Origin: Hymenobacter sp. YC55
GTDB taxonomy: Bacteria; Bacteroidota; Bacteroidia; Cytophagales; Hymenobacteraceae
Direction: 5' to 3'
Assembly: GCF_029433095.1 (NCBI RefSeq)
Contig: NZ_JARNTX010000001.1
Coordinates: forward strand, 2,294,001 to 2,358,000
Length of the DNA: 64,000 bases
Shown one piece after another: positions 17,787 through 27,422 of this stretch (positions within the stretch are counted from its first letter, which is position 1; the number at the start of each line of letters is the position of its first letter). A program made the position numbers and the translations under genes. Below the pieces are notes generated by a model that saw only the letters and a program-made list of their open reading frames with translations, had not been told where the DNA came from and did no database searches.

Positions 17787-17828
17787 AACGCAAAAGGCCC
17801 GCTTCCTTGGAAACGGGCCTTTTGCGTT
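17787..17828. terminator. Bidirectional hairpin terminator
   Basis: A 15-bp perfect stem (AACGCAAAAGGCCCG at 17787-17801 with 17814-17828) between two convergent genes. The outer A/T-rich part supplies a T-run on each strand. Confidence 0.9.
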
Positions 17829-17878
17829 ATAAAGCTTAATCTACAGTGTAGTTAAGCTACTCAACTACGGAGCTTTCA

Positions 17879-19027
17879 CTACTTCAGCACCGAAGCCAGC
17901 TTTGCTTCCAGTGCTTCACCGCGCAAGTTTTTGCCGATGATGCGGCCCTGCGGATCGAGCAGAATAGAGGCAGGAATTGATTTGATGCTATACGTTTGAC
18001 CGGCAGCACTTTCCCAACCTTTCAGGTCGGAAACGTGCTTCCAGATGAGCCCATCCGCCTGAATTGCTTTCAGCCACTTCTCCCGGTCCTGATCGAAGCT
18101 CACGCCGTAGATTTCAAAGCCCTTGCCTTTGTACTTGTTGTAGGCCTTCACCACATTGGGGTTTTCGCGGCGGCAGGGTCCGCACCAAGAGGCCCAGAAG
18201 TCGATCAGCACGTATTTGCCACGCAAGCTGCTTAGCGCTACCGGCTTGCCATCGGGAGCCGCCAGATTGATTTCCGGAGCTTGCACACCCACGGCGGTAG
18301 AGCGCATCGGCTCCAACTTGGCCACCAGGGCCTTGGTATAGCGCGACTCCGGCTGAGAGGTTTTAAATACCGTTGTCATCGAATCCGCGAAAGCAAACTG
18401 CTCGTCGGGATTGATGAGGTTGGCCACCACAAAGCCCGAAACCACCGAAGCAGGATTCTCGCGCACCAACTTTTTGATGCTTTCGGTGCCGCGAGCTTGC
18501 AAGGCGTAGAATTGCTTTTCTATGCGCTGCATCGAATCGGAGCGGCCGGCTTGAGCATTTACGTTGTAGCGCTGCTCTAGCTGGCCCATTTGCGTCTTCG
18601 ACTGCAACATGGTGCGGCTGAGTTGCTGCAGCACCTCTGAGTCCTTTGAGCCTTGCACAGTGTACGTGTCGCTGAGCTTCTGGGCGTCGCCACTTAAAGA
18701 CAGGCTACTGCCGTTGGCCAGGGCTACCAGCACCTGGTTTTGGTCGTTTACTTTCACTTGGTACAGACCGGCTTCCGGTACTGTACCCGTGAATTTAAAC
18801 TGCCCTTTGTCGTCGACGGCAGCGGTGTCGCGCGAAATAAACTGGGTGTCGCCGAGTTCGGCGAGGTATACTTTGGCTCCGGCCGGAGCATTGGTAAGTT
18901 GGCCGGTAATCTGGTAGCCGGTGCCATTGGCAGCCGTGCCGGTGGTAGGCGGCGTGGCTTTGTTGCAGGCGTTGGCCATGCCCAGCACAGCCCCGATCAA
19001 CAGAATGCTTTTCATATTGTGTTTCAT
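17879..19027 (-). CDS. DUF4369-thioredoxin (TlpA/ResA-like) lipoprotein
   Basis: About 382 residues from ATG at 19027 (a second ATG at 19015 is equally possible). A lipoprotein signal (LLIGAVLGMANAC) anchors it to a membrane facing the periplasm. A DUF4369 beta domain covers about residues 30-130 (YQITGQLTNAPAGAKVYLAEL), a helical linker about 130-235, and a TlpA-type thioredoxin domain the last 140 residues, with WASWCGPCRREN, YGVSFDQDREKW and the cis-Pro segment SIPASILLDPQGRI. Expected role is thiol-disulfide exchange in the envelope. Bacteroidetes genomes carry many paralogues of this type. Confidence 0.93.
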   Translation of the reverse strand: MKHNMKSILLIGAVLGMANACNKATPPTTGTAANGTGYQITGQLTNAPAGAKVYLAELGDTQFISRDTAAVDDKGQFKFTGTVPEAGLYQVKVNDQNQVLVALANGSSLSLSGDAQKLSDTYTVQGSKDSEVLQQLSRTMLQSKTQMGQLEQRYNVNAQAGRSDSMQRIEKQFYALQARGTESIKKLVRENPASVVSGFVVANLINPDEQFAFADSMTTVFKTSQPESRYTKALVAKLEPMRSTAVGVQAPEINLAAPDGKPVALSSLRGKYVLIDFWASWCGPCRRENPNVVKAYNKYKGKGFEIYGVSFDQDREKWLKAIQADGLIWKHVSDLKGWESAAGQTYSIKSIPASILLDPQGRIIGKNLRGEALEAKLASVLK

Positions 19028-19051
19028 CTCAGACGAAAGCGCCGGTACCAA

Positions 19052-19338
19052 GCCGGCGGACTAGTTAGCAAGTATCAGGCGTAGGGGCCGCAAGTTGCCG
19101 ATTTAAGCGTGAATGCAAAAATACTAGCCGCACGTCCTACTTAGTACTTGCTACTGAAAACCGAAAAGTTGCGCCTTAGTTCCTAGGTGAGCTGCAACGG
19201 CCTCCGCGACAGTGTCAAATAAGCTGTGGTTGCCTCCCTTTCTGATCGGCAGGATTTTGATTACCCACATACTTATAAAGCATAAAAGCACAGACTACCT
19301 TGGTAATCTGTGCTTTTCAATCGAGGCAGGCTTGCTAG
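19052..19338. other. Intergenic region between thioredoxin lipoprotein and gatB
   Basis: About 290 bases holding the gatB terminator near its left-hand end and presumably the promoter of the lipoprotein gene. Nothing else was recognised. Confidence 0.5.
19284..19317 (-). terminator. Hairpin terminator of gatB
   Basis: A 16-bp stem with one G-T-type mismatch (19284-19299 with 19302-19317) and a very short loop, 22 bases past the gatB stop. On the minus strand the stem ends in TTTT. Confidence 0.75.
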
Positions 19339-20796
19339 TTAAGCGTCGAGCTTCTGGCGTAGCAGTTGGTTAGCGAGCTTCGGATCGGCTTTGCCACCGG
19401 TCAGCTTCATCAGTTCACCCATGAACATGCCGGTCAACGACTTCTTACCAGCGCGGTACTCGGCTACTTTTGCCGGATTGGCGTCCAGCACCTGCTGAAT
19501 CATAGCTTCCAGCGCCCCGCTGTCTGACTGCTGTAATAGCCCCTGGGCTTCGGCCGCGGCGGCCGCAGTTTGCGTGGGATTGTCGAGCAGGTAGGGGAAA
19601 AGCTGCTTGGAGGCTACCGAGTGGCTGACCTTGTTGGCGTCAATCAGTTCGATGATGTCAGCCAGGTGCTGCGTGGTGAGCGGGAACTCCGCCATGGTGA
19701 GGGCCCGCTCGTTCAGGAATGACTTCACGGGGCCTTGCACCCAGTTGGCCGCCGCTTTGGCGTTTGGGGTCAGGCGGGTCAGTTCGTCAAAAAACAACGC
19801 CACGTCTTTCTCCACTGTCAGTACTGAGGCGTCATAATCCGATAGGCCTAGTTCACCGGTGAAACGGGTGTAGAGCTGCTGCGGCAAGGCCGGCAGTTCG
19901 GCCTGCACGCGGTGCAGCCACTCATCATCAATGACTACCGGGGGCAAATCGGGCTCCGGGAAGTAGCGGTAGTCGTTCATGGTTTCCTTGCTGCGCTGCC
20001 CGCCGGTGGTGCCGGTGGCCGCATCGAAGCCGCGGGTTTCGCTGTCGATAACCTCGCCCCGCTCCAGCATCTCGATTTGCCGCTCGATTTCGTAGTCGAT
20101 GGCGCGCTGCACGTTGCGGAACGAGTTCATGTTCTTCACCTCCACCTTGGTCCCGAACTTGTCGGCCCCCTTAAGCATCACGGAAATGTTGGCGTCGCAG
20201 CGCAGCGAGCCTTCTTCCATGTTGCCGTCGCAGATTTCGAGGTATTCGACCAGCTTTTTGATTTCGGTGAGGTAGGCATACGCTTCCTCGGCATTCCGAA
20301 TGTCCGGCTCCGACACGATTTCAATCAGCGGCACGCCCGCGCGGTTCAAATCCACAAGGGTTTCCACCTCGCCGGCCAAGTGCATGCTCTTGCCAGCGTC
20401 TTCCTCCATGTGAATGCGCGTCACGCCAATTTGCTTGGTGGAGCCGTCGGAAAGGCGCACTTCCACGTGCCCTTCATAGCAGATGGGCGTTTTGTCCTGG
20501 GTGATTTGGTAGCCCTTGGGAAGGTCGGGGTAGAAGTAGTTTTTGCGCGCAAACAGATTGTCGCGGCGGATGTGGCAGTTGGTAGCCAAGCCCATTTTCA
20601 TGGCGTATTCCACGGCCGTGTAGTTCACGCGGGGCAGCGTGCCAGGGTGGCCCAGGGTAATAACGCTCAAGTTGTTGTTGGGCAGCGCGCCGTACTCATT
20701 CTCGTCCGAAGAATACATTTTGCTGTGCGTGAGCAGCTGCGCGTGCACTTCGAGGCCGATGACGGGCTGGTATTTCGCTTTGATGCTTTCGTCCAT
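19339..20796 (-). CDS. gatB: Aspartyl/glutamyl-tRNA(Asn/Gln) amidotransferase subunit B
   Basis: A 485-residue GatB, full length for the family. It activates misacylated Glu-tRNA(Gln) or Asp-tRNA(Asn) for amidation with GatA and GatC. Recognisable segments: YQPVIGLEVHAQLLT, GHPGTLPRVN, FARKNYFYPDLPKGYQITQ, RIHMEEDAGKSMH, DLNRAGVPLIEIVSEPD, GNMEEGSLRCDANIS and MNDYRYFPEPDLPPV; the tail domain (GatB/YqeY type) runs from about residue 335. GatA and GatC are not in the window, so the complex is encoded at scattered loci. Confidence 0.98.
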   Translation of the reverse strand: MDESIKAKYQPVIGLEVHAQLLTHSKMYSSDENEYGALPNNNLSVITLGHPGTLPRVNYTAVEYAMKMGLATNCHIRRDNLFARKNYFYPDLPKGYQITQDKTPICYEGHVEVRLSDGSTKQIGVTRIHMEEDAGKSMHLAGEVETLVDLNRAGVPLIEIVSEPDIRNAEEAYAYLTEIKKLVEYLEICDGNMEEGSLRCDANISVMLKGADKFGTKVEVKNMNSFRNVQRAIDYEIERQIEMLERGEVIDSETRGFDAATGTTGGQRSKETMNDYRYFPEPDLPPVVIDDEWLHRVQAELPALPQQLYTRFTGELGLSDYDASVLTVEKDVALFFDELTRLTPNAKAAANWVQGPVKSFLNERALTMAEFPLTTQHLADIIELIDANKVSHSVASKQLFPYLLDNPTQTAAAAAEAQGLLQQSDSGALEAMIQQVLDANPAKVAEYRAGKKSLTGMFMGELMKLTGGKADPKLANQLLRQKLDA

Positions 20797-20990
20797 ACGT
20801 AGTAATGTGGGCGGGTAGGCCGCCGGGCTGCAAGTTAAAACTATCTATCCGAGAAAAAGTATCCCGATTACAACAGCAAAAAGACCTTTTCACATCGGAA
20901 CCGGCTGTGGCTTCACCCTTAGTTCCAACCTGAAAAAGTCTTTTCCTACGCTTAACAGCTAAGCCCGATCAGCAACCAATGGCCCGATAC

Positions 20991-21956
20991 CTAGTCGTTG
21001 AACACGGGAATGTAGGTAGCCTGGAAGTTGTTGCCGGCTTGGTTGTAAGCCGTAGATAGCTTCTGATTTTGCGAGTTATAGAGGCTGATGAAGCCGTTGA
21101 ACTTGTCGGCGTCGGCTTTGGTGAAGCTGTCTTTGCGCTCCATTAGCACTTTCATCTGGGCGGCTTGATTGGCCGCGAAGGCCGCGTAGAATTTCACCAA
21201 GTTGCGGGCCGCGTCGCGGTATTGGGCGTCTTTGCCGCGGAAAGGCGTAATGGCTGTCAGTCCGGCCGTTGCGGCTTTGGTGTCTTCTATCAACTGCAAG
21301 CGCGCCTGCTCGAAGGCTTCCGCGTTCTGCGAGTTAAGGGCATCCGTGAGGCGGGCATTGGCCTTTTCCACCCGAAACTGCGCCAAATACACTTTGTGCT
21401 GATAAGTATTCACCTCCGAAACCTGCCGCATATAGTTGGCGAGGCGCTTGCCTTCCGGGTCTTCAGAAAAGGTCATTTTATGACGCTTAGCAAACCGGCG
21501 CTGGGCGGCATCCACGCTGTCGTTGACCACCTGAAGCTTGGCTTCGGCAATTTCCTGAAGCCGGAAGTACTGCTCCATATTTTCGATGGTTGCTGTCCGG
21601 GTAGCGGCCAGCATATCCACGGCTTTATAGTCCTCGGAGTAAATTTTCAGCAGTTGGTAAAAGGCTTCGGTGGCTTGCTCTTTGAACCCTTTATCGTCCT
21701 CGAAAGCGGGCATCTTGGCCACTTTGTTCAGCGAGGCCTCGGTTTGCTTGATCAGGTCGAGGCGCTTGGCATCAATCTTCTTCTCGTTGTCGGAGTGGGC
21801 TGATTTGCTGATGTAGCGCAGGTTTTTCTTGAGCATGGCCCGCTGCTCGGCTATAATAGCATTGTTGTAAGCGCCGGGGTCGGTGAACACCTGGGCGGAA
21901 GCGGTGAAAGATAAACCGGCCGCCAACACGGCCGTGGCAAGGGTAAAAAAACGCAT
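20991..21956 (-). CDS. Exported helical surface-type protein, hypothetical
   Basis: A 321-residue protein from ATG at 21956, chosen because it begins a clean signal peptide (MRFFTLATAVLAAGLSFTASAQ). The mature protein is almost entirely helical and highly charged, with repeated Ala/Gln/Lys-rich helices suggesting a coiled-coil bundle. It resembles, to my memory, the Leptospira LIC11966-type surface-protein family seen in Bacteroidetes, but I cannot verify this. It lies 22 bases after the TonB/MORN gene and is probably in the same operon. Confidence 0.8.
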   Translation of the reverse strand: MRFFTLATAVLAAGLSFTASAQVFTDPGAYNNAIIAEQRAMLKKNLRYISKSAHSDNEKKIDAKRLDLIKQTEASLNKVAKMPAFEDDKGFKEQATEAFYQLLKIYSEDYKAVDMLAATRTATIENMEQYFRLQEIAEAKLQVVNDSVDAAQRRFAKRHKMTFSEDPEGKRLANYMRQVSEVNTYQHKVYLAQFRVEKANARLTDALNSQNAEAFEQARLQLIEDTKAATAGLTAITPFRGKDAQYRDAARNLVKFYAAFAANQAAQMKVLMERKDSFTKADADKFNGFISLYNSQNQKLSTAYNQAGNNFQATYIPVFND

Positions 21957-21978
21957 ACAAAAAGGTGAGTAAACGGAA

Positions 21979-22722
21979 TTAGTTGATTGTAAAAGTGACT
22001 GGCAACGTGAATAATACATTCGTTAGCTCCCCATCAAGCCGAGCGGGTTTCCAGCCTCTAAGGCTGTTCACCACGCGCAACGCCTCCTGGTCGAGTATGG
22101 GACTGACGCTTTTCCTGATGCGGGCATCCTGCACCACTCCCCTACTGCTCACCACAAAATCAACTAGCACTTTTCCTTCCTCCTCATTGCGTAGCGCCTC
22201 GTCGGGATACTTCGTGTTGCTCTGGATGGCTCCGAGCAGTTTCAGCAGTCCGCCGGGGTATTCAGGGAATTGTAGATAATCAAAATAGGGAACGGGTTTG
22301 CCATCGGCGGCAAAACACTCGGCTTTCACTTGCTTGCCCTGTTGGTACTCTTCCCGGCGCCGTAGCGTGCCGTTAGGGTAATAGGTCAGCAACTGGCCGT
22401 GCCGCTGGTTGTTGGCATACTGTTCCGTGGCCTGCACTCGCCCATTTTCAAACCAGCGGGTTTGGGTGCCGTGCAGCTCGTTTTTGCGCGAAAGCAGATA
22501 CGGTATTTCCTCTTGTTTCTGCCCACTGGCGTAATACCGAATAATTGCCGCTGCCCCATTCGTACCGCGCACCGTATCAGTGCGCGACTTCAACCCATTG
22601 CCAAAATCAACATCACTGTGGCTGCCTGGCTGGGCCTTGAAATACGCATTAATAGATTGAGCGGCAGTTTTAGTGTTAACTGTCAGCAGACAGCCCACTA
22701 TTAGAAGACTATAGTAATTCAT
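21979..22722 (-). CDS. MORN-repeat/TonB C-terminal domain protein
   Basis: A 247-residue exported protein (signal peptide up to about residue 21, KTAAQS). Three MORN/YwqK-type repeats (ELHGTQTRWFENGRVQATEQY, NNQRHGQLLTYYPNGTLRRREEY) fill about residues 60-135. A TonB C-terminal fold follows at about 150-247 (YPDEALRNEEEGKVLVDFVVSSRGVVQDARIRKSVSPILDQEALRVV). TonB domains contact outer-membrane receptors, but there is no true TonB transmembrane/Pro-rich architecture here. Function unknown; the domain pairing is common in Bacteroidetes. Confidence 0.88.
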   Translation of the reverse strand: MNYYSLLIVGCLLTVNTKTAAQSINAYFKAQPGSHSDVDFGNGLKSRTDTVRGTNGAAAIIRYYASGQKQEEIPYLLSRKNELHGTQTRWFENGRVQATEQYANNQRHGQLLTYYPNGTLRRREEYQQGKQVKAECFAADGKPVPYFDYLQFPEYPGGLLKLLGAIQSNTKYPDEALRNEEEGKVLVDFVVSSRGVVQDARIRKSVSPILDQEALRVVNSLRGWKPARLDGELTNVLFTLPVTFTIN

Positions 22723-22936
22723 GTAAAACCTAATACCTGATAATCTACAGCAAGCTGTTTAGCGTCTAGCTATGGTTACTATCTCTTCGATCATAATAAT
22801 AGAATTGCCCGGCAATATTTCCTGGCAAGATAGGCAGCGCTTCGGTTGCCAAGCAACACTTCTATATACCTATACTAGAGGTAGTATCTAATACTGAAGG
22901 TGATGGGTACAGTTTAGGTAACAGATACTTCTTGGC

Positions 22937-23186
22937 GTCAACTACATGCGCCGCATTACCGGCATGGCCTTATCAGACGTAGAGGCCGAAGTGGAGCGCT
23001 ACATAGTTATGTCCAGCCAAGCCTGCTGTTCAAAATTTTGGAGTTGCAAGTGCGGGCTAAGCAAACCCTGGAATTAGAATTCGACCTGCTTGATTTTCAC
23101 AATGTCGTGTTGAAGAACGGCTCCTACTCGACGTGCTGGAACAGATATTGAACGACTACATCAAAACCAAGAAAACAACCGCCTGA
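22937..23186 (+). pseudogene. Decayed C-terminal fragment of a DUF885-family protein
   Basis: Reading three frames in turn gives a recognisable DUF885 C terminus: [18 protein letters not shown] (from about 22973), then [20 protein letters not shown] and LDFHNVVLKNGS in a second frame (about 23026-23130), then LDVLEQILNDYIKTKK in a third frame ending at a stop at 23186. The intact family reads YIVMPGQAxxYKxGxLKILELRxKA...FHDxVLxNGxxPLDVLE. At least two frameshifts and the absence of the N-terminal two thirds show this is a dead remnant. A plus-strand terminator follows at 23264, as expected for the former gene. Confidence 0.7.
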
Positions 23187-23263
23187 CACTAGCAAGCACA
23201 GCCCTAGACCGGTTTTAGCTGCGCTAGGCCAACTCTACCCTATGGTACTCAAGAGGTAACAAC

Positions 23264-23301
23264 AAAGGGCCCGGCCGCACCAAAGTACAACCGGGCCCTT
23301 T
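23264..23301 (+). terminator. Hairpin terminator of the DUF885 remnant
   Basis: An 11-bp G/C-rich stem (AAAGGGCCCGG at 23264-23274 with 23291-23301) followed by TCTATTTGC. It lies 78 bases past the remnant's stop and supports a former plus-strand gene. Confidence 0.7.
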
Positions 23302-23342
23302 CTATTTGCTTTACTCTAAAGTATACACAATATAGCAAGAAC

Positions 23343-23435
23343 GTCATGCTGAGCTTGCCGAAGCATCTGGCGTGCTGACGCTGGATTACTAATCCTGCGT
23401 CAGCACGCCAGATGCTTCGGCAAGCTCAGCATGAC
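23343..23435. repeat. Long palindromic repeat, family 1 (GTCATGCTGAGC type)
   Basis: Perfect 39-bp inverted repeat (23343-23381 with 23397-23435) around a 15-base loop. The arms begin GTCATGCTGAGCTTGCCGAA, the same motif as repeats near 41.4, 57.9 and 59.7 kb. It lies just downstream of alaS (minus strand), where it could also act as a terminator or mRNA 3' end structure. Confidence 0.95.
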
Positions 23436-23462
23436 AATACTTTAAACCAATCTAAAATTCAC

Positions 23463-26144
23463 TTACAACGACTTAGCAACCAATTCCTCGGCTTTGCTGA
23501 TGGCCGCGCCCAAACCGGCCACGTTCTTGCCGCCGGCCGTGGCGAAAAACGGCTGTCCGCCGCCGCCGCCCTGGATTTCCTTGGCCAGTTCCCGCACCAG
23601 CGTTGCTGCATTCAGCTTCCCGCCTTTGGCTAGCTCATCATCCAGCATCACAGCCAGTTGGGGCTTGCCGTCGATTTCGGCACCGAGCACGGCCACCAGG
23701 TTAGGAACAGCTTGGCGCAGGTTAAAGGCAAGCGTTTTCAAGCCATCGGCCGACGTTACCTGCACCTGAGCCGCCAGGAAGTTGACTTCGCCGAGGGGTT
23801 TCACCTGACCTACTAGCTGTTCTTTCTGCTGGTTGATGCTTTGCTGAGCGAACTGCTCGATTTGCTTACGCAAGCTGGCCGTTTCCTCGCTCAGCTTCTC
23901 GATGCTGGTTAGCAGCTGCTGCGGGTTACCAAGGGCTTCGCGCACCTGGGCCAGCAGGTCGAGTTGCTGGTTCACGTAGCTTTCGGCAGCCTCCGCGGTT
24001 ACGGCCTCGATGCGGCGCACGCCAGCGCCCACGGCGCTTTCCGCCGTGATTTTGAAGTAGCCGATGTCGCCGGTGGTGCGCACGTGGGTGCCGCCGCAAA
24101 GCTCCACCGAGAAGTCCTTGTCGAAGGTGATGACGCGCACGAAGTCGCCGTATTTCTCGCCGAACAGCGCCGTAGCGCCGAGGTTTTTGGCATCGGCAAT
24201 GGGCACGTTGCGGCGCTCATCGAGCGGGATTTGCTGGCGGATTTTCTCATTGACGATGGTTTCCACCTGCCGTAGCTGGTCGTCGGTGACTTTGGTGAAG
24301 TGCGAGAAGTCGAAGCGGAGCAGCTTCTCGTTCACGAGTGAGCCTTTCTGCGCTACGTGGGTGCCTACTACGTCGCGCAGGGCGGCTTGCAGCAGGTGCG
24401 TAGCAGTGTGGTTGCGCTGGATCTGGGCGCGGCGGGCGTGGTCGTAGCGGGCCGTGAACTCGGCGTCCAGGTCCTGCGGCAGATCCAACACCGTGTGCAC
24501 GATGAGGTCGTTTTCCTTTTTGGTGTCCAGCACGCGCACCTTGCTCAGCGCCGACTCCAAGTAGCCGGTGTCGCCAATCTGACCGCCCTGCTCGGCGTAA
24601 AACGGCGTTTGGTCGAGCACCACCTGGTATTCGGTTTTGCCTTTGCGGTCGGTGCGGCGGTAGCGCAGGATGCGGGCCGGAGCCTCGTCCTGGTCGTAGC
24701 CGACGAAAGCCGGCTGCTCGTCCGATGGCGTCACAATGGTCCAGTCACTCTGCTCGGCTTCCTGCGCATTGCGGGAGCGGTTTTTCTGCGCTTCTAGCTC
24801 CACCTTGAAGCCTTCCTCGTCCACTGTCAAGCCTTTTTCACGAGCTATAAGAGCAGTGAGGTCGAGCGGGAAACCGAAGGTATCAGAGAGTTCGAAGGCC
24901 GTTTTGCCGTCGATGCGGTTGCCGTTGGCTTTGGCGGTTTCCTCTAGGGCATCGAGGCGACGCAAACCAGTTTCCAGCGTTTTGAGGAAGGCAATTTCTT
25001 CTTCCTCGATTACGCGCTGCACGAATTGCTGCTGTGCTTTCAGCTCGGGGAAGATGTTAGCCATCTGGTCGGCCAGCACCGGCACCAACTTATATAGGAA
25101 GGGCTGCTTCTGGTTCAGCGACGAGAAGGCATAGCGCACCGCCCGGCGCAGGATGCGGCGGATTACATAGCCAGCCTTAACGTTGCTCGGCAGCTGCCCA
25201 TCGGCAATCGTGAAGCTGATCGTCCGGATGTGGTCGGCAATGACGCGGATAGCAATATCGGTCTTTTCGTTCTCGGTAGCGGGCTGGTCGTTGACCGTGG
25301 CTGGCGAGGTGCCGTGATATTCCAGGCCGACTTCTTTGGCAATGAACTGAATGAGCGGCTGGAAAACGTCGGTGTCGTAATTGGACTTCACGCCCGACAC
25401 AGCCATCATCAACCGCTCGAAGCCCATGCCGGTATCCACGTTCTGTTGCGGCAGCTTTAACAGCGACTTGTCGGCACGGCGCTCAAACTCCATGAACACA
25501 TTGTTCCAGATTTCCACCACTTGGGGGTGGTCGGCGTTTACTAGTTCCCGGCCCGACTTGGCGGCTACCTCGGCTTCGTCGCGCAGGTCGATGTGGATTT
25601 CGGTGCAGGGGCCGCACGGGCCGGTGTCGCCCATCTCCCAGAAGTTGTCCTTTTTGTTGCCGGGCAGGATGCGCTCCTCGGCCACGTACTGGCGCCACAG
25701 GTCCTGGGTTTCGGTATCAGGGCCGAGGCCGTCGCCTTTGTCGCCCTCGAAATAGGTGACGTAGAGGCGGTCTTTGGGCAGCTTGAACACGTCGGTAAGC
25801 AATTCCCAGGCCCAGGCAATAGCGTCCTTCTTAAAGTAGTCACCGAACGACCAGTTGCCGAGCATCTCGAACATGGTGTGGTGGTAGGTGTCGTAGCCGA
25901 CCTCTTCCAAGTCGTTGTGCTTGCCCGACACGCGCAGGCACTTTTGCGTATCAGCAATGCGCTTGAAGGGCGCGGGCTTGTTGCCGAGGAAGAAATCCTT
26001 GAACGGGGCCATGCCCGAGTTGATGAAGAGCAGCGTCGGGTCGTCCTTCACCACAATAGGGGCCGAGGGCACGATGTGGTGGCCTTTGGAAGCAAAGAAA
26101 TCGAGGAATTGCTGGCGAACGTGACTGGCGGTGGGCAGTGACAT
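23463..26144 (-). CDS. alaS: Alanyl-tRNA synthetase
   Basis: An 893-residue AlaRS, full length. The class II core covers about 1-460 (FFASKGHHIVPSAPIV, FINSGMAPFKDFFLG, RISGKHNDLEEVG-type segment, and QNVDTGMGFERL). The editing domain has HTATHLL (about residue 590) and CGGTHVRTTGDIG (about 690), supplying the zinc site. A coiled linker and the Gly-rich C-terminal domain (GGGGQPFFATAGG) close it. It charges tRNA(Ala) and clears Ser/Gly mischarging. It stands alone, divergent from the galactanase gene. Confidence 0.98.
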   Translation of the reverse strand: MSLPTASHVRQQFLDFFASKGHHIVPSAPIVVKDDPTLLFINSGMAPFKDFFLGNKPAPFKRIADTQKCLRVSGKHNDLEEVGYDTYHHTMFEMLGNWSFGDYFKKDAIAWAWELLTDVFKLPKDRLYVTYFEGDKGDGLGPDTETQDLWRQYVAEERILPGNKKDNFWEMGDTGPCGPCTEIHIDLRDEAEVAAKSGRELVNADHPQVVEIWNNVFMEFERRADKSLLKLPQQNVDTGMGFERLMMAVSGVKSNYDTDVFQPLIQFIAKEVGLEYHGTSPATVNDQPATENEKTDIAIRVIADHIRTISFTIADGQLPSNVKAGYVIRRILRRAVRYAFSSLNQKQPFLYKLVPVLADQMANIFPELKAQQQFVQRVIEEEEIAFLKTLETGLRRLDALEETAKANGNRIDGKTAFELSDTFGFPLDLTALIAREKGLTVDEEGFKVELEAQKNRSRNAQEAEQSDWTIVTPSDEQPAFVGYDQDEAPARILRYRRTDRKGKTEYQVVLDQTPFYAEQGGQIGDTGYLESALSKVRVLDTKKENDLIVHTVLDLPQDLDAEFTARYDHARRAQIQRNHTATHLLQAALRDVVGTHVAQKGSLVNEKLLRFDFSHFTKVTDDQLRQVETIVNEKIRQQIPLDERRNVPIADAKNLGATALFGEKYGDFVRVITFDKDFSVELCGGTHVRTTGDIGYFKITAESAVGAGVRRIEAVTAEAAESYVNQQLDLLAQVREALGNPQQLLTSIEKLSEETASLRKQIEQFAQQSINQQKEQLVGQVKPLGEVNFLAAQVQVTSADGLKTLAFNLRQAVPNLVAVLGAEIDGKPQLAVMLDDELAKGGKLNAATLVRELAKEIQGGGGGQPFFATAGGKNVAGLGAAISKAEELVAKSL

Positions 26145-26318
26145 GAGAAAGAAGGTAGGGCGCGCCGCAACTACGGCAGCGGCAATTTTAGCTACTTTGC
26201 CGCATCAGAAACCCATATGATGGGGCTGAAAGGCAATTCCTGCAAATGTAGCCACTTCGCTCGGAAGTCGAAGCAGTGCGTATTGCGGAGTATTCACGCT
26301 CCTTTTTTGCGTTTGATT

Positions 26319-27422
26319 ATGAAAATCTCCCCGTTACCTCTCCCCTCTTTTCACCAAACAGCTACCTTCCTGCGGCAACTAGTGGGCGCGCTCTTGCTGC
26401 TACATGTTGTTTTTACAGCTGATGCACAATCAATTAAGCCACAGACGCCTTCCAAATCAGCCACCAGCCTGGGTGGGCCCAGGAAGAAAATTGGCAAGAT
26501 GCTCGGGGCTGATATTTCGTTTTTGCCGCAGCTGGAAGCAAGGGGCGTGAAGTTCTCTGACAAAGGCCAGCAGAAAGACGCCATTCAGATTCTAAAAGAC
26601 CACGGCTTCAATTACATCCGGCTGCGCCTGTTCAACAACCCAGCGGCCGATAGCGGTTACTCGCCCCAAAAAGGCTTCTGCGACTTGGCCCACACCTTGG
26701 AAATGGCCTACCGCACCAAGAAGGCCGGGCTGAAGCTCCTGCTCGACTTTCACTACAGCGACACCTGGGCCGACCCGCAAAAGCAGTTCAAGCCCGAAGC
26801 CTGGAAGAACTTGCACGGCGCCCAGCTCACTCAAGCCATGCACGACTACACCCGCGACGTGCTGCTGGCCCTCAACGCCCAAGGCACCCCGCCCGACATG
26901 GTGCAGGTAGGCAACGAAATAAACCACGGCCTGCTCTGGCCCGATGGCGACGTGCACAGCGCCGACAGCGTGGCGAAGCTCGACAACCTAGCCGGACTTT
27001 TAAAGGCTGGTGTTTCAGCGGTGCGCGAAGTGGCGCCAAAGAGTGTTATCATGCTACACATTGCCCTGGGCGGCCAGAACGAGCAATCGGTGTACTGGCT
27101 GGATCAGATGTTTGCCCGCGGCGTGACCTGCGACGTTATTGGCCAATCGTACTACCCCAAGTGGCACCGCACCCTTCCCGAGTTGCAGCAAAACCTGACC
27201 GACCTGACTCGGCGCTACCCGCAGGACGTGGTAGTAGTGGAGTACTCGGAGCTCAAGCGCGAAGTGAATGAAATCGCCTTTAACCTGCCTAATAACAAAG
27301 GCAAAGGCACGTTTATCTGGGAGCCGCTGAACACGTGGGAGCAAATCTTCGACAAGCAAGGCCAAGCCAACGACCTATTGCTGATTTATGACGAAGTAAG
27401 TAAAAAGTATAAGCTGAAGTAA
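26319..27422 (+). CDS. Arabinogalactan endo-beta-1,4-galactanase, GH53
   Basis: About 367 residues from ATG at 26319; this start gives a signal peptide (LVGALLLLHVVFTADAQS) whereas the longer reading from 26217 does not. The GH53 barrel is clear: GADISFLPQLEARGVKF, FNYIRLRLFNNP, LLLDFHYSDTWADPQKQ, catalytic acid in VQVGNEINHGLLWP and nucleophile in VVVVEYSE. It cuts beta-1,4-galactan side chains of pectin-type arabinogalactan outside the cell or in the periplasm. No SusCD pair is nearby, but a GH2 beta-galactosidase-type gene lies at the end of the window. Confidence 0.95.
   Translation: MKISPLPLPSFHQTATFLRQLVGALLLLHVVFTADAQSIKPQTPSKSATSLGGPRKKIGKMLGADISFLPQLEARGVKFSDKGQQKDAIQILKDHGFNYIRLRLFNNPAADSGYSPQKGFCDLAHTLEMAYRTKKAGLKLLLDFHYSDTWADPQKQFKPEAWKNLHGAQLTQAMHDYTRDVLLALNAQGTPPDMVQVGNEINHGLLWPDGDVHSADSVAKLDNLAGLLKAGVSAVREVAPKSVIMLHIALGGQNEQSVYWLDQMFARGVTCDVIGQSYYPKWHRTLPELQQNLTDLTRRYPQDVVVVEYSELKREVNEIAFNLPNNKGKGTFIWEPLNTWEQIFDKQGQANDLLLIYDEVSKKYKLK

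Noticed and set aside
26217..26318. Longer start for the GH53 galactanase
   Set aside because: The added 34 residues are Cys/Lys/Arg-rich and block the signal peptide that begins at 26319.
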